A stretch of 64,000 nt of DNA from Niebla homalea (taxonomy: Eukaryota > Ascomycota > Lecanoromycetes > Lecanorales > Ramalinaceae). Below the pieces are notes generated by a model, which saw only the letters and a list, made by a program, of their open reading frames with translations, was not told the DNA's origin and made no database searches. The stretch lies in assembly GCA_019925105.1 (NCBI GenBank), contig JAHGAU010000025.1:496001-560000 (forward strand). The letters are read 5' to 3'. This document shows, piece by piece, positions 25,310 to 36,199 of the stretch. The position numbers and the translations under genes were made by a program. The stretch's first letter is position 1. The number at the start of each line of letters is the position of its first letter.

Positions 25310-26280
25310 CCCAGGTCCTTCATGGTAAACACCGTGTTTTTGGGCTATCAAAATGGGAGCATGCGGGGGTGAAGCATGGCCTCAGATGGATGGATCGCTT
25401 GCCTATCACCTAGGTGTTCCATGGTAAACACGGTGTTTTTGGCCTATTAAAATGGGAGCATACGGGGGTGAGGTATGGCCTTAGATGGATAAATCGCTTG
25501 CCTATTACCCAGGTGCTTTATGGTAAATACGGTATTTTTGGCCTATCAAAATGGGAGCATACGGGGGTAAAGTATAGCCTTAGATAGATAAATCGCTTGC
25601 TTATTACCCAGGTGCTTTATAGTGAATACGGTGTTTTTGGCCTATCAAAATAGGAGTATGCGGGGGTAAGGCATAGCCGTAAATAGACGGATCTCTTGCT
25701 TTTTACCCGAGTGCCCTATAATAAACACGGTGTTTTTAGCCTATTAAAATGGGAGCATACGGGGGTAAGGCATAGCCATAGATAAACGGATCCCTTACTT
25801 TTTACCCGAGTGTTTTATAGTAAGCGCGGTATTTTTAGCCGGTATAAATGGGAATATACGGGGGTAATATATAGCCGTAGATAGATAGATTACTTGCTTT
25901 TTACCCAGGTTCTTTATCGCAAATACGGTATTTTTAGCCGGTACTAATAAGAGTATACGGGGGTAAGGCGTAGCTTTAGGTGGATAAATTATAAATAGGT
26001 AGCTTATTTACGTTTTAGGTATTTTATGGCAGATAGGGTATTTTTAGCCGGTATAAATAAGAGCCTACGGAGATTAAGTATAGCTTTAAATAAATAAATA
26101 GCTTATTTATTATCCAAGTATTTTATCGTAAATACGGTATTTTTAAGCTATTAAAATAGGAGCTTACGGGGGTTAAGTACGGGTTAATATATGTAAGGAG
26201 CTTATTTGATTTTTAAGTTCTTTATTCGAATTACGCTGATTTTAGGCCTAGCTAAATAGGAGTATACGTGGCTTAAATAT
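25310..26280 (+). repeat. Left-arm 99-bp tandem array, ten units
   Basis: Equivalent points fall at 25324, 25423, 25522, 25621, 25720, 25819, 25919, 26028, 26127 and about 26226, a 99-bp step except one of 109. Units contain GTAAACACGGTGTTTTTGGC, AAAATGGGAGCATGCGGGGG and GGATGGATCGCTTGC. The outer units are GC-normal and the inner ones progressively AT-shifted. Confidence 0.9.
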
Positions 26281-26292
26281 AGCCTTAAATAA

Positions 26293-26440
26293 ATAGTAAT
26301 CTGAATAATGATCTAAATAATGATCTAAATAATAATCTGAATGGTGATCTAAATAATAATCTAAATAGTAATCTGAATAGTGATTTGAACAATGATCTGA
26401 ATAGTGATCTAAATGGTAATCTGAATAGTGAAGTAAGTAG
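26293..26440 (+). repeat. 12-bp tandem repeat block, left arm
   Basis: About a dozen copies of ATCTRAATRRTR, next to the 99-bp array. The inverted counterpart (AGATTACTATTT type) lies at about 27117-27175. Confidence 0.85.
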
Positions 26441-27110
26441 GTAAGTGGGTATAGGTAAGGGTGTTAAGACATTAACAAACCGGCTCAGAGTTTTTCCGGC
26501 TTATAGCTTACGGTCGCAATCTCACTATTAAAATCACCACCCTCAATACTATACCACCAATAAACGTCGGTTTTGGGATAAAATTGAAACTGTAGATAGC
26601 TCTTAGTATACGCTTAAATATTCAATTGACAGAATTCGAAATAGAGGGGTTTCAGGGTGGATGGACGCAAATATAGAAAATGTGAAGTTTTTGGTGTTCC
26701 TTACGTGATATTGTATTCCTCTTTGGGAATTATGGCTTATTTTGTTATATAGTTAGATATTGAAATCTCCCTATTATATAATGGCCAAGTGCACCTGAAA
26801 CCGTTATCTAATTGATAAGGAATTCTTGTAGTTACGTAAGGAACTTCTTTTTTTATATAAGGTTTCCTTATTGCTTAATACTAACTATATCTATTATTAA
26901 AATATTTGGTATATCTCTTCGAAGGTTTAAAAGCATAATAAGAGTTTTTTATAGTTTCAATTTTGACCTAAATCGACCAAAAGTGGGTAATATAGTAATT
27001 AAAAACGTAATACGTAATTATAAATTGCGACCGTAAGCCATAAGCCGGAAAACCCCTAATCCGGTTTATTAATATTTGGACACCCTTATTTATATCTACT
27101 TCACTACTCA
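26440..27110. other. Central part of the palindrome
   Basis: Contains the inner inverted segments (CCGGCTTATAGCTTACGGTC near 26497 against GACCGTAAGCCATAAGCCGG near 27028) and a less well-paired core. A plus-strand frame at 26812-27036 stays open for 74 codons, but it overlaps the pairing arms and shows no domain, so I do not call it a gene. Confidence 0.6.
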
Positions 27111-28115
27111 CTTCACTATTCAGATTACTATTTAGATTACTATTTAGATCATTATCTAGATCACTATTTATTTAAAAAGTATACTTAAGCTACGTATACT
27201 CCTATTTAACAGGCCTAAAATTACCGCGATTTAAATAGAGAACCTAAAAGGTAAGTAAGGTCCTTACTTATATAAAGCTATACTTAACCCTCGTAAGCTT
27301 TTATTTATACCGGTTAATACAACCCTATTTATTATAAAATACCTAAAAAATAAATAAGCAATCTATTTATAATCCGTTTACCTAAAGCTATACCTAACCC
27401 CCGTAGGTTCCTATTTGTACCGGCTAAAATTACTTTATTTGTTATAAGGCACCTAATTAATAAATAGGCGATTTATTTATTTAAGGTTATACCGTATCCC
27501 CGTAGGCTCTTATTTATACCGGTTAAAAATATCGCGTGTACGATAAAATACTTAAGTAATAAGTAACCTTCTTATTTCTAAGCCGTTTACCTAAAAGTAA
27601 ATAAATAATCGATTTATTTAAAATTATACTTAACTCTCGTAAAACCTTATTTATATAACCTAAAAATACCGCGTTTACTATAAAGTACCTAAATAATAAG
27701 CAAATCTTTTACCTATAATCCGTTTATTTAGAGCTATATTTAACCCCGTAAGCTTTTATATATACCGGCTAAAATCACCCTATTTATTATAAAGTACCTA
27801 GATAATAAGTAAGCGATTTATTTACTTAAAGCTATATTTAATCCTTATAATTTCTTATTTATACCGGTTAAAATCACCCTATTTATTATAAAATATTTAA
27901 ATAATAAACAAACGATCCGTCTATTTAAGGTTATACTTAGCCGCCGTATACTTTTATTTATATAGCTTAAAAATACCGCGTTTACTGTAAGGCACCTAAA
28001 TAATAAGTAAACCTTTTATTTATAATCCGTTTACTTAAGGCTATACCTGGTTACTATATACTCCTATTTTTATAGGCCGAAAACACCGTAGTTTAATTGA
28101 AGAATCTGAACCCTG
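27110..28115 (-). repeat. Right-arm inverted 99-bp array
   Basis: Reverse-complement copies of the left-arm unit, about nine or ten, for example CTCCTATTTTTATAGGCC with AAACACCG near 28060-28090. This arm is more uniformly AT-shifted than the left one. Similarity to the left arm stops at about 28110. Confidence 0.8.
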
Positions 28116-28175
28116 AACGAGTCCTCAGCCCTACTACTGCACTTAACCCCGGCAGGGGGGGGCCGACTACTAGTC
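28107..28175. other. GC-rich segment at the right edge of the palindrome
   Basis: A short unmutated stretch with CCCCGGCAGGGGGG and, after a possible short hairpin, ACTACTAGT. This resembles a Helitron 3' end (hairpin, then CTAG before T), but a single short match is weak. Confidence 0.25.
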
Positions 28176-28991
28176 TTTTATAAATATTTAAAATATTAAA
28201 TTTTAAACAAATCCCGGCAATCGAATATATTTTTTTATTAATAATTATATTATATTATTGTTTTTATTAACGATATCGTTATTATTTGTGATTAAATTTA
28301 TATTAAAAAAAATTAATCAACTTTAAAAATAAATTTTTCGAAATTTATAAAATACGATATTTAAATAAAATCGAACAACTCTTAAATATAAAAACTATTA
28401 AAATCCAAACTCTTTATTGAATTTATTTAGATGAAAATACTTATATGGGGCAAATGAATGGCGTAAGCGGAACGAGCAGAGCCAAAGATAATCTAAGAAT
28501 TAGCTAAATTGTTCAAGGGTCGGGGACGTATTAAGACTTTTTCCCCTTAACCCGATCCGGACAAGTAAGATTATTATAATAAAATAACGATAAAAAAACG
28601 ATTTTACGGATACCAAATAGCTAACTTTACTCAGCTTAGCTATTATAATAAGGCCGGTAAAAAGGGGTTCCGGGGTTTAACGCTAAAATAAATAGATTAG
28701 ATTTTATTTACCAAATACTAAATTAGCTAATGAAATACTTAAAAAATAACGTAAGAAAGAAAGCGTAATACTAAAAAGGTAGCGCTTCGTTTACGTTATT
28801 TTTAAATTACGTAATAGCGCTTCGTTTACGTTATTATTATTACGTTATTTTAAAATGATTACGTTATTTCGTAAGTAAATCGACGATCGGGCTATTTTAC
28901 CCGACCGGGCTTAATAAGCCCCCGAATACGCGGGTTTAAACGTTTTAGGAAAATAAACTACCGGTTTAATAAAAGTAAATCGACTAATAAT
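28175..28991. other. Mixed AT-rich and GC-normal DNA left of gypsy element 2
   Basis: AT-rich to about 28440, then a GC-balanced stretch near 28445-28560 with no recognised gene. A direct repeat, TAGCGCTTCGTTTACGTTAT, occurs near 28782 and 28811. The sequence resumes at 41908 after gypsy element 2. Confidence 0.4.
28987..28991. repeat. Left target-site duplication ATAAT of gypsy element 2
   Basis: ATAAT precedes the 5' LTR and recurs at 41903-41907 directly after the 3' LTR, nearly 13 kb away. Confidence 0.8.
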
Positions 28992-29254
28992 TGTTATGAG
29001 CATGCATGCTTATAACGGCTTGCTGACGGCTTGCTGCAAGGGGCTGGATGAAGGGCTGGATGAAGGGTGCTGCAACAGAGCAAGTATTATATGCGGAGCG
29101 GCCTACTAGCCGTATGGGGTAAGGTGGCTACTAGCATCTCGGCATTTGCGGCCTTCAAGTACAGCTTGCGTACCACCACCTGTATTTACTCCTTAGACTT
29201 ATTTTTTTAATTGATTATACCTTTGTTAACTCACTTCTAAGTACGGTACTAATA
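28992..29254 (+). repeat. 5' LTR of gypsy element 2
   Basis: 263 bp, starting TGTTATGAGCATGCATGC and ending CTAATA (from CTAACA). It matches 41640-41902 throughout and is much less mutated than that copy. Confidence 0.9.
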
Positions 29255-31853
29255 TTAGAATAAGTCTTACCTTACTTATATTTTCTCTCTCGATAGCTAT
29301 ATAAATTATAGTTATTACCGGAAGGATACCGGGAGCCTTAACTCCCACGGAATCAACCTTAATAATATATATTAGGAATAGAACTAGAAGACTAAAACTT
29401 GAAATATACTAATAACCTAATTACTTATTGAACGGTATTAAAAAATAAAGAATTTTATATTTTAAGGAATATTATATATTAAAGAAAAGAACGGAATAAG
29501 TTATTTAATAAATAAAAATAATAAAAATTATTACCGACTCCGGTATTAAAAAAATAAAGAATTTTATATTTTAACCGGTAATTTTATAAGTATTTATTTT
29601 TATTTATACCTTTATAATTTATATATTAAGAAACTTTAATAGCCTTTATTTTACGGGTTTAAATAAAGTTTATTTAATAAACTTTTTAAGTCTTTTTTGT
29701 TAGTTACGTCGAAAAATAATATTAAAAATTTCGGTAATATAAATATAAATAATATTTTAGGGAATAATACGTTTACGGATACCTATTTTATTTAAATCGC
29801 GGTTTATTTAATTATAACGTTATTAAAAAAATAATTGAATATTAAAAAAAATAAAATATTTTAGGAAATTAGTAATAAATATTATTTAATTTATTAAATA
29901 TAAATTTATTTTAAAAAAATTTTATAAATATTTAATATTTTCTATATTAAACGAAATATTAATATTAATTTCATTAAATAATCCGTTCGTAATAAAATTT
30001 TAATATAACCCGTAATTAAAATTTATATATATATTTTTTTAAACGAATTACGATAATTTTATTCGGATAATTTAAGTTTTAATAATTTTATTATTAATTC
30101 TATTATTTAAATTAATAATATTATTATAGCGATAAAAAGAACTTATATTAAGAATAATTGGTTATACGATTTTACTCGATCGGGCTTTATTAATATCGCA
30201 AATAAAAATATAAATAATAAAATTTTAAAATAAAAAACTTATTAATATTTACGGGTAATTTTAACGATGAAAAGCCCGTTAATTATGAAAATTAGGAAAT
30301 TTAAATTTATAATAAATTTAGTTATAATTTTAATTATTTCTTTAACGATTTTATAAAAACGGTTTTCACTTATAATAATATTAACGGAAATATAACGGTT
30401 TATTTACGTTTAAAATATATAAAAAAAACTATTAATTAATATTTTTTTATTAATAATATTTTTAAATATTTAACCGAAATTTTCAAAAATCTAAATAAAA
30501 AAAATAAGGTTTATCGTGAATACCAAATACTATATTAAAATAATAATAAGAAATTCAGTATTTTCACAAATTATATATTCCGTTTAATAGGGATTTTAAA
30601 ATATAATAATAATTATATCCGTAATAATATTTATAATTAAATAATAAACAAATTTAAAAACGTTTCAAAAATAAACCCTTAAATACGTTATATAACTTTA
30701 ATAAAAAAAATACTTAATTAATTTTAATTATTAAATAATGAATAAATTATTAAAATTTAAAAAAAAAAGAAAATCTTACTTATATAAAAAGAAAAAAAGA
30801 ATTTTATAACCGGAATTATTATAAAAAAAAATAATTATTTATTTTACCGGTATATTCAATAAAGATAACGTAAAAATTAAATGTCTTAAAATTAAATAAC
30901 GTTTCGGTTTTTATTATTATTATAAATAACCCGGGTATATTGTTATTATATATCTAATAAAAATAAGCTGAAAAATCTTAATAAAATCCAAAAAATTAAT
31001 ATTAAATTAAAAAACTAATAAACTTTATTATTAACGCGGTTAAAATAAAAAGGCTATAGATTTCTATATTAATAAATATAATAAATACCGCTTTTTTAAA
31101 TAAAGCTTTTAGGGTTCTTTATATCTTAATAATAAAAGAAAAAATTATATTTACCCTATTTTCATAAATATTAAAATTACGGAATATTTTTTTATAAATA
31201 TAAATTTTATATATTTTTTTTATAATTTATTTACAATTAATATTATATTTTTATTTAAAAAAAATTATAAATAATTTTAATAATTATATATTTCATATTA
31301 TTTTTTATACGATTTATTTAGTTTTTAAAATTATTTCGGATATTTAATATTATATATTAATAATAATAATAAAGTTAAACTTCTAATAAAGAATTTTTAA
31401 AAAACCGTATTTACAACGGTTTTAAATCGATATTAATAATAAACGGTTAATTATAAAAAACGAATTATTAAAATCGCTTATTTCTTTTATATTCTTTTAT
31501 TATTCGTATTTCGTAAGATTTAAAAAATTATCGAGTATTTATGAAAACCGGAATTAATAATTAAAACTTTAAAACCTTTATTATTATTAAAGCCGATAAG
31601 CTTAATACCGACGTAAATCCTCCGTCGGCCAAAACTAAATAAACCCCCGTAACCCGAAAAATAAGCCGGTTGTAAAGTTTTATTTTAAATACTATTTAAG
31701 AAAATTAAAAAGCTTATTAATATTATTTAAATCGGAATTACCCTTTTTAAGATATTAATAAAAAATAAGAATAATAACGTATTCTTTATTTAAATAATAA
31801 AATTAAATAATATATTTAAAAATTATAATAAATACGTTAATAAACTTAATATT
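29255..31853 (+). pseudogene. Gypsy element 2 gag region with CCHC zinc knuckle, inactivated
   Basis: AT-rich relic frame. At 30912-30953 the codons fit the CX2CX4HX4C spacing of a retroviral zinc knuckle, but all four ligand positions read TAT (Tyr), as expected when TGT and CAT both become TAT. Pro-Gly before the His position is kept (CCC GGG). This defines the C-terminal part of gag. The protease after it could not be identified. Confidence 0.65.
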
Positions 31854-32195
31854 AAATTAAATATATATGAAATTTTAGCATTGGACAGACCCGTGGGGTG
31901 ACGGAAGAGCAATAGGTCCAGGGGTAACCCTTAAGTGGATTCGGTCGTAGTATTATAGGTTTTCTTAAAAAAGGCATATAAATAGATTCCTACTTTTTAA
32001 ACGGCCGTAAATATTCTCAGCCCTTAAAACGTAAGTGGAAGCTGGGTAAATACCGGTTTTTATTTTTAATATTATGGATATCGGGTTTTTTACGGTTATT
32101 AATAAGGCCAAATAGCCGAGTATTAAGGAACGCCGGCATTAGCTTAGCTAGATCCGTAGTATAAATCAATTAATCAATCAATCAAATTAAATATA
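31854..32195 (+). mobile_element. 5'-truncated LINE tail, subfamily of copy A
   Basis: About 318 bp between 12-bp duplications AAATTAAATATA (31854-31865 and 32184-32195). It aligns with the last 300 bp of copy A (5845-6145), but keeps CAGACCCGTGGGGTGACGG where A has TAGACCCGTAAAATAACGG. It inserted in gypsy element 2 between gag and RT. Confidence 0.85.
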
Positions 32196-32308
32196 ATATT
32201 AATAAAAAAATTCGAATAAATAAAGAAAAGGTTATTTAAAAAATATTATAATTTCCTCGATATTTTTAATAAAATAAAAATAACGGAATTATTATTTTAC
32301 CGGAATAT

Positions 32309-32658
32309 AAATTATAAATTCATTGGGGCAGTGCAGATGTATAAAGGAGCGGAAGAGCAACGAGCCTGGGGACAGCCCCTATAAGGACACGGTTATAATA
32401 TTACGGATTTTCTTGGGGGAGTTAGAATATAGGAAGTATACGAATGGATTATTACTTTCTGGACGGCCGTTAATATCCTTTACTTTAAAGGATAGAGGGT
32501 GGAGGCCTGGTAAACGCCGGTTTTTATTTTAACGTTATAAGTATCAGGTTTTTACGGTTATTAATAAGGCCAAAAAACCGCGTATTAAGGAACGCCGGAA
32601 TTAGCCTAGCTAGACCCGTAGTATAAATCAATCAATCAATCAATCAAATTATAAATTC
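32309..32658 (+). mobile_element. 5'-truncated LINE tail, subfamily of copies B and C
   Basis: 324 bp (32322-32645) between 13-bp duplications AAATTATAAATTC (32309-32321 and 32646-32658). It matches the tail of copy B from about 39785, and is clearly less mutated (GAGCCTGGGGACAGCCCC against GAGCTTAAAAATAACCCT). Its 69-codon open stretch (32323-32532) is the C-terminal end of LINE ORF2, not a gene. Confidence 0.85.
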
Positions 32659-34237
32659 GAATTTATTAATAATCCCCGCGAATTATTTTATAATTAAATA
32701 TATTTTTTATTAATTTTAAAATTCCGGGTATATAAAAAAATTTTTATTAAGAATTTAAAAAAGGGATATATCGTTTTAAATAAAATAATATTTATATTAT
32801 TAATTTTTTTTATTTTCAAAAAAATGGAAATTTCCGTTTTTATATTAATTACCGGAAACTAAATATATTTATAAAAAAAATAATTTTTTATTATTAATCG
32901 AAAAGATTCTCGCCCGAATAATAAATTATAAATATTTAATAAAGATCAATATTATTATAATATTTAATTTATTACGTATAAGTTTTAAAAATAAAGAATT
33001 TATTATTTTTATTACGAATATAAATATATATAAATATAAAATAATATTTTTCGGATTATTTAATAAATTAATAATTTAATAATATTATATTAACGATTTT
33101 TTCTTTAAATATCTAAATAATTTCGCGTAAATATATATCGATAATATTTTTATTTATTATAAATTACTTAAGGAATATCGATAATATATCCGTAAAATAT
33201 TTATCAAATTACGTAAAGGCGGCTTATATATAAATATTAATAAATATAAAATTTATATTTAAAAAAACGTTTTTCCCGGAATTATTATTTTTATTAAAAA
33301 TATTCGGATAAATTTAAAAAAGGTTTAATTAATATTAAAATAAGCCCGGTTTATAACTGTAAAATAAATTTAGGGTTTTATTGGATTTTATAACTTTTAT
33401 AAGCGGTTTAAACGGGGTTTCTTTAAAATAATAAAGTTTTTATATAAATTAATTTAAAAAATTTTTAAATTTAAATAAAATGAAATTTATTAAACGGTTT
33501 TTAATAAAATAAAAAAAAAAAAAATTATTATTTTAATTTTTATATTACGGTATTATAATAAATTACGAAAGGCGATATTAAAAACGGATTTTTCCGATTA
33601 TATTAATATTAGTATCTTATCGTAATATAATAACGATAGAGTTTTTATTTAATAGTTTTTTATAATAAGAATTTCGTATTAATAAAATATAATTATAAGA
33701 TTTATAATAATTTATAATAAGGAATTCTTAATTATTATTATTAATTTCGAAATATAAAAAATCAATTTTAAATATACGGATATCCCAATTAATATAGATA
33801 TTTTAATTAGGATTTTTATTAATTATAAAAGTTTAAAATAGTTTTTAAAAATAAAGAATTTTATTAAAAATTAAATAAAATAAATAAATATTTTTATAGA
33901 TTATAATTTTAAAGTTATTTATATTTCGGTACAAAAAAATTAAAAAATTAATATTTCTATAAAAATAACCGATTTTATTCTTATTTCTTTTAATAATAAT
34001 CGGGAAAAAATATATATTAAACGATTTTATTTCTTAATCGTATTTAATTAAAATTAATAAAATAAGAATTAGAAAACGTTAAAAAATTATTATGAAAATA
34101 AAATAAATAAATTTAAAAAATAAAAAATATAATAAATATCGGTTTAAAATCGTTAACGATAAGCCCGGTAATTATTTTAATAAAAACGGTATCTTATATT
34201 ATAAAAACCGTTTTTATATATGAAATTTAATAATAAT
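32659..34237 (+). pseudogene. Gypsy element 2 reverse transcriptase and RNase H, inactivated
   Basis: YIDNIFIY near 33133-33160 is the YxDD box with the second Asp changed to Asn. LGFIGFYNFYKRF near 33370-33410 is the conserved end of RT. An RNase H start (DFSDYINIS-like) lies near 33580-33610, followed by QYNNDRV and a KEFLIIIINFE-like segment. The frame is then cut by LINE copy B at 34251 and resumes as integrase after 40108. Confidence 0.75.
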
Positions 34238-34251
34238 AAATATTTTAAAAA
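34238..34251. repeat. Left target-site duplication of LINE copy B
   Basis: AAATATTTTAAAAA occurs here and at 40095-40108 directly after the AATC tail, 14 bp without mismatch. Confidence 0.75.
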
Positions 34252-34314
34252 TGAAACGATATTTTAAGAATTATATTAAACTCTTATTTTGATTTTAAAT
34301 AATTTATATGAGAA

Positions 34315-36170
34315 ATGGCGACGAACAAAGGGACCCTAGAGGTTTAAAACGATGCGTATATATATAGCTCTAGTAATAGTGAGGGGAGTATATTAAGTAC
34401 GATAAGTAGAAGTAACGTAATAATTAAGAATAAAATAATAAATAAATAAATAACTTATATTAATAGAAACGGCGATAATACATATAAGTAATATAATAAT
34501 AATAAGCCGGATAACGCTTAAAATAAATAAGGGAATTAAGGTCAGTAAAATACGCGTATTAAAGCGCATAAAATACGTAATAATAATACGGAAATAATAG
34601 GTAAATAAGGGGGTAAGAAGGCCGGTACGGTATTAATAACGAGGGGTATAAATAGAGAAAAAAAATAAAAAGACCGCGGTGAAAATATTATTAAGGGTAT
34701 ATAAAGGGGAAATAAAGTTAATAAAAAGGATAAGACCTTAAAGGATTAAAAATAAAAGGCAGAGATAATATATCGCCCGGTAAATAAAAATAAAAAAACG
34801 GTAAAAAAAGCGGTAAAAACCTTAAAAGGATTCCTTACGGTAAAATAGAAGGATATTATATTAAAGACCTAATTAATATTATAGATTAAGCTAAAAAACG
34901 TAAGGGATTTCTATATAAAGGTAAAAGTAAAATTAAGGGAAACAGAGTAGCTATAAGGCTCTTTAAAGGCGGTAATAAAAACGTTAATAAAAGATAAAAA
35001 CGGTAACTTAAAATTGGGTATACGAAATAAGGGTATAAAAACGGCGGCCCTTTAAACGAGAAAAAGTTAAGTAATAAAAATAATAAAAAAAGTACCCGCG
35101 GTAAAGAACAAAAAAATAACGGAAAAAAGGGCGGCCATATTAAGGAAGGCGAAGATAGTAATGGTCCGTCTATTTAATAATAAAAAAAGGAATATAACGG
35201 TAAAAATAAATTTATTATAATTAATAAAGGCTTTTAAAATAATAACGGAATTATTAATAGAATAAATTATTACGATACGTAAACTATAAAATAAAAATAT
35301 CCTTTTTAATATAACGTCTTTAAAAATAAAAAAAAGCTTAAAAAGATTTAAGGCTTAAATTAATAAAGGAGAATATAAATCGGTTAAGGTTTTAAAGTAA
35401 TTATTTATAGTTATAATAAATAAAATATACTTATTACGTTTTAAAGAAGCTAAAAGAAAAACTATATTAAAGAATATAAAAAGGGAGAATACGGTTTTTT
35501 ATTTAAAGCTTAAAATTATTAATTATAAACTTTTATTAATAATAAAAACTTAATTCCTTAAAACGTATAAAGAAATACTTTATTATTATATTAAGCGTAA
35601 TATTAATAAAAATATATAATAACATTTTAAATAAAAAGATTATTAAAAAAGATTTTTTTTAAAATAATTCGGTTATAAAATAAAGCGGTTAATATTTATT
35701 AATATTTTAAGTATTAAAATTATAAATATATTATTATAAAATATTTTAATATTATAAAATATATAATTTACGTTAAAAACTATAATACCTATAAGTATAT
35801 AAAGTTAATAATTAAGGGGCTTATAAAGGATACGCTTAAATACGTTACGTATAATAAAAAGGGATACTTAATATAAAATTTTAAGTATATAATAAAAGTT
35901 AAAGAGATTAAACGTAAAGAAACCCGGATAACCGTAAAAATCTAACGGTATAATACGTATAAAATTGGTTTAATAAATTAATTAAAGGCAATTTTAAAAC
36001 GTAAACTTAATTGATTAAATAATAAAAAATAAATAATAATAATAAAAAAAGCTTTTTATAATCTTAATTTTAAAGGCTGACCGTCTTACGTCTTTAATAA
36101 TAACCGGGAAAATACCAGGTTAAAAAACGCTTAATTTTAATAGGAAACCGTAATCTAAATAAGTATAAAA
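34315..36170 (+). pseudogene. LINE copy B ORF1, inactivated
   Basis: Starts MATNKGTLEV, then an in-frame stop where copies share a Gln-like position, then NDAYIYSSSNSEGS. TAA/TAG stops recur throughout. Gag-like role by position. End approximate. Confidence 0.6.
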
Positions 36171-36199
36171 GAAAAAGCTTTTATAAAGGTTAATATATA

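Larger units (their letters stand above)
25310..28115. mobile_element. Giant foldback-like palindrome with tandem-repeat arms
   Basis: Two inverted arms meet near 26775. The left arm (25310 to about 26700) holds ten 99-bp repeats, a 12-bp repeat block and a GTGT...CCGGCTTATAGCTTACGGTC segment. The right arm holds the same parts in reverse complement and reverse order. Even the innermost part pairs: GTTCCTTACGT at about 26698 with ACGTAAGGAAC at about 26838. Long inverted arms built of tandem repeats are the hallmark of foldback elements. No transposase or target-site duplication was found, so a rearrangement-born palindrome is the alternative. Confidence 0.65.

Noticed and set aside
26812..27036. 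74-codon ORF in the palindrome centre as a transposase
   Set aside because: It overlaps paired arms, is short and has no catalytic motif.
32323..32532. 69-codon ORF as a novel gene
   Set aside because: It aligns with the C-terminal end of LINE ORF2 in a truncated insertion flanked by a 13-bp duplication.
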